Shown here one piece after another: positions 62,164-64,000 of a stretch of DNA of 64,000 nt. This DNA is from Hyphomicrobiales bacterium (lineage in GTDB: Bacteria > Pseudomonadota > Alphaproteobacteria > Rhizobiales > Aestuariivirgaceae). The notes under the pieces are model-generated. The model saw nothing but the letters and a program-made list of their open reading frames with translations. It had not been told where the DNA came from and ran no database searches. Each line of letters begins with the position of its first letter. The stretch's first letter is position 1. The stretch covers positions 1 through 64,000 of the forward strand of contig JANYHN010000048.1 in the NCBI GenBank assembly GCA_025359045.1, written 5' to 3'. The position numbers and the translations under genes were made by a program.

Positions 62164-62203
62164 GATTATAGCGATAATTGCTTCCAATATTGTGACACTT
62201 TAT

Positions 62204-62860
62204 CTAAGCAGGCATAACGTGGGGCATCACTTCAAAGGCTCCGCGATAAATCATTTCTAAAGCCACATAAAGTATGATGGCAAAGCCCGCATAGCCAATC
62301 CAACGATATTTGCCCAACAGTTTGGCGATAAACGATGCAGCAAGTCCCATCAAAGCAATCGACAATACAAGACCTGAAATCAAAACCCACGGATGGTCAC
62401 GCGCAGCGCCAGCAACCGCAAGCACATTATCGAGAGACATCGAAATATCGGCCACAACAATTTGCCATGCGGCTTGAGCGAAGGTTTTAGATTTGGTGTG
62501 AGAACCAATCTGCCCGTCATGGTCGACGTCCTCATCGCTAACTGTTTCAAGCCCTGCATTGCTGTGTTGAGCATCGCGCAATTCGCGCCACATTTTCCAA
62601 CACACCCAGAGAAGGAGAATGCCACCCACCAATACCAAACCGATCACTTGTAAAAGCTGCACTGCAACAGTGGCAAAGGCAATTCGCAGAACCGTGGCCG
62701 CTATAATGCCAACCAAAATTGCCCTGCCGCGCAGTTCCTTTGGCAAGCCCGCAGCCGCCATACCGATCACAATGGCATTATCACCCGCTAGAACCAGATC
62801 GATCATAACAACTTTGAAAAATGCGATCAGTGCATCTGGTGCAAATAACTGGTCGAGCAC
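62204..62860 (-). CDS. TerC/YjbE-family integral membrane protein
   Basis: 218 residues with six to seven helices and an acidic loop (residues 105-125, SDEDVDHDGQIGSH). VMIDLVLAGDNAIVIGMAA and VADISMSLDNVLAVAGAA are the paired TerC signatures (DNA and DN in membrane segments, likely metal binding). TerC proteins are linked to Mn2+ export or metal resistance. The start is GTG with GAAGGA 10 bases upstream. No yybP-ykoY riboswitch was seen upstream. Confidence 0.9.
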   Translation of the reverse strand: MLDQLFAPDALIAFFKVVMIDLVLAGDNAIVIGMAAAGLPKELRGRAILVGIIAATVLRIAFATVAVQLLQVIGLVLVGGILLLWVCWKMWRELRDAQHSNAGLETVSDEDVDHDGQIGSHTKSKTFAQAAWQIVVADISMSLDNVLAVAGAARDHPWVLISGLVLSIALMGLAASFIAKLLGKYRWIGYAGFAIILYVALEMIYRGAFEVMPHVMPA

Positions 62861-62943
62861 GTTCTATTAGTCCTTCGGTTATTTATAACGTAAGGTTACA
62901 TAGTGTTCATGAAGTGCGAAAACAAGGGTTTTAAGGGATGTTT

Positions 62944-63867
62944 TTACTTTCCCAACAAGCTAAAGGTCTCTTGCAAATAGGGCATTGAAGGTGCAGTTCC
63001 AAACCGTGTAACTGAGATGCCGGCGGTCGCACTGCCAAAGCGTGCCGCGGCTTCTGGGCTTTCGCCCCGCGCCAATGCAGCCGCGAACCCACCATTAAAG
63101 GCATCGCCAGCGCCTGTTGTATCAACAACTTTTCCCGCGCTGAAAATCGGAACGTGAACTGAAATATTCTTAGTATGAAGCAGTGATCCCTGCCCACCCA
63201 GGGTGATTAAAACAGCACCCGCACCTTTCGCGATTAAAACATCTGCCGCCTTTTTGGCACTTGCCAAATCAGTCACCATAACTCCCGTTAACATTGAGGC
63301 TTCGGATTCATTGGGCGTTACATAATCGCAAAGCTTGTAAATTGAATCGTCAAGTGGTGCTGCAGGAGCAGGATTGAATATCGTTATTACGCCCGCTTCC
63401 TTGGCTATTTCTAATGCACGTACAGCAGCAGGGATCGGTTGCTCTAACTGCGTCATGAAAACTTTTGCGCTGCGGATTGTCGCAGCATTTTCCTCAACAT
63501 CATCCAACGTAATCGTGCCCGCCGCGCCTGGCACAACGATAATTGCATTGCTGCCAGTGCCATCTTGGACGAAAATATAGGCCGCACCTGTTGATACATT
63601 TGGGTCTTGCGGAGCGAGCGCCTTAACACCCTCTAGGCCATACATGGCCAAAGCAGCGTCACCAAAATTATCCTTACCCAATTTGGTGATGAAGGTGACA
63701 GCGGCTCCGGCACGAGCAGCCGCCACAGTTTGATTTGATCCCTTGCCACCTGGCCCCATTGCGAAGGATGTGCCTAAAATAGTTTCGCCCATTTCAGGCT
63801 GACGAGCCGCCCGAAATGCAAGGTCAGCCACATAAATGCCAAGGATCACAACGCCTTTTTTTTCCAT
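62944..63867 (-). CDS. rbsK: Ribokinase-like PfkB-family sugar kinase
   Basis: 307 residues. GPGGKGSNQTVAAARAG (sugar site) and DTTGAGDAFNGGFAAAL (catalytic Asp) are the PfkB signatures; IVVPGAAGTITLDDVE matches ribokinases. Converts D-ribose to ribose-5-phosphate, or a related sugar. The start is the ATG; a TTG three codons earlier is in frame. The region after it to the window end (63868-64000) shows no gene. Confidence 0.9.
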   Translation of the reverse strand: MEKKGVVILGIYVADLAFRAARQPEMGETILGTSFAMGPGGKGSNQTVAAARAGAAVTFITKLGKDNFGDAALAMYGLEGVKALAPQDPNVSTGAAYIFVQDGTGSNAIIVVPGAAGTITLDDVEENAATIRSAKVFMTQLEQPIPAAVRALEIAKEAGVITIFNPAPAAPLDDSIYKLCDYVTPNESEASMLTGVMVTDLASAKKAADVLIAKGAGAVLITLGGQGSLLHTKNISVHVPIFSAGKVVDTTGAGDAFNGGFAAALARGESPEAAARFGSATAGISVTRFGTAPSMPYLQETFSLLGK

Positions 63868-64000
63868 GCTGCTCAACCCAATTTTTCATCTGGCGAAACC
63901 ACACCAAATTTAAAAGCAAAGCAGCCATAAAATCGCCTCTCGCCAGTTTGCACAACGCAATATGATTTTTTGGCAAGATCATAAAATGCAAAGCGCTCGA

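Noticed and set aside
62861-62943. yybP-ykoY manganese riboswitch upstream of the TerC gene
   Set aside because: Only about 80 bases lie between the genes and the expected conserved core was not found.

Overview
The window looks like a chromosomal segment of an alphaproteobacterium, most likely of the order Hyphomicrobiales (Rhizobiales). The evidence is a complete Rhodobacter-type gene transfer agent (GTA) cluster, the fds-type NAD-dependent formate dehydrogenase operon, small families common in that order (DUF1491, DUF5330, DUF6456, DUF3309, DUF2336, a DUF1214/DUF1254 pair), a GGAAC-N16-CGTT promoter of the sigma-EcfG general stress type, and short palindromic repeats of the kind common in rhizobial genomes. 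Base composition is moderate and fairly even. No tRNA, rRNA, integrase, transposase or CRISPR array was seen. The species cannot be named from the sequence.

Region 1 (1-16.7 kb, all minus strand) is the GTA cluster in canonical order: small terminase-like gp1, large terminase, portal, prohead protease, major capsid, gp6 adaptor, gp8, tail tube gp9, gp10, a tail assembly chaperone, short tape measure gp11, gp12, gp13, NlpC/P60 peptidase gp14 and the 1293-residue hub protein gp15. The gp7 head-tail adaptor is missing. A fibre and lysis-like tail follows: a DUF2793 fibre protein, an unknown protein, a glycine-rich protein, a one-helix holin-like protein and an M15 peptidase. The control region (16.67-17.0 kb) has two related CCGTACG-containing elements, each next to a TTGACA hexamer pointing into the cluster.

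Region 2 (17.0-25.2 kb, plus strand) holds a LysR regulator, a secreted glycoside-hydrolase-like protein, and fdsG-fdsB-fdsA-fdhD-fdsD, which oxidise formate to CO2 with NAD+. A convergent regulator/ChaC pair follows (25.2-26.6 kb).

Region 3 (26.8-41.8 kb) carries a Gram-negative sortase with its VIT/VWA substrate, a YcgN-family protein, an SbtA-type bicarbonate permease divergent from a LysR gene, a class A penicillin-binding protein, and a run of small conserved proteins of poorly known function plus sufE. A 54-codon DUF3309 gene and a stress-type promoter upstream of a 60-residue protein lie in this stretch.

Region 4 (41.9-64 kb) is metabolic and stress related: msrB, oligopeptidase B, isochorismatase-like hydrolase, glutaryl-CoA dehydrogenase, a GNAT enzyme, a TSUP permease with a TetR regulator, a TetR-flanked two-gene membrane operon with three matching operators, an enolase-superfamily enzyme, sodB, an M19 dipeptidase, a zinc alcohol dehydrogenase, a LysE exporter, a three-gene rimB-like/rimK/M14 operon, exported msrA, a HerA-like ATPase, an asparaginase, a class I glutamine amidotransferase, glycerol kinase, a TerC-family protein and a ribokinase-like kinase. 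The best candidates for undescribed biology are the GTA control region with the attached fibre/lysis module, the sortase pair, the three-operator TetR membrane operon and the RimB/RimK/M14 cassette.
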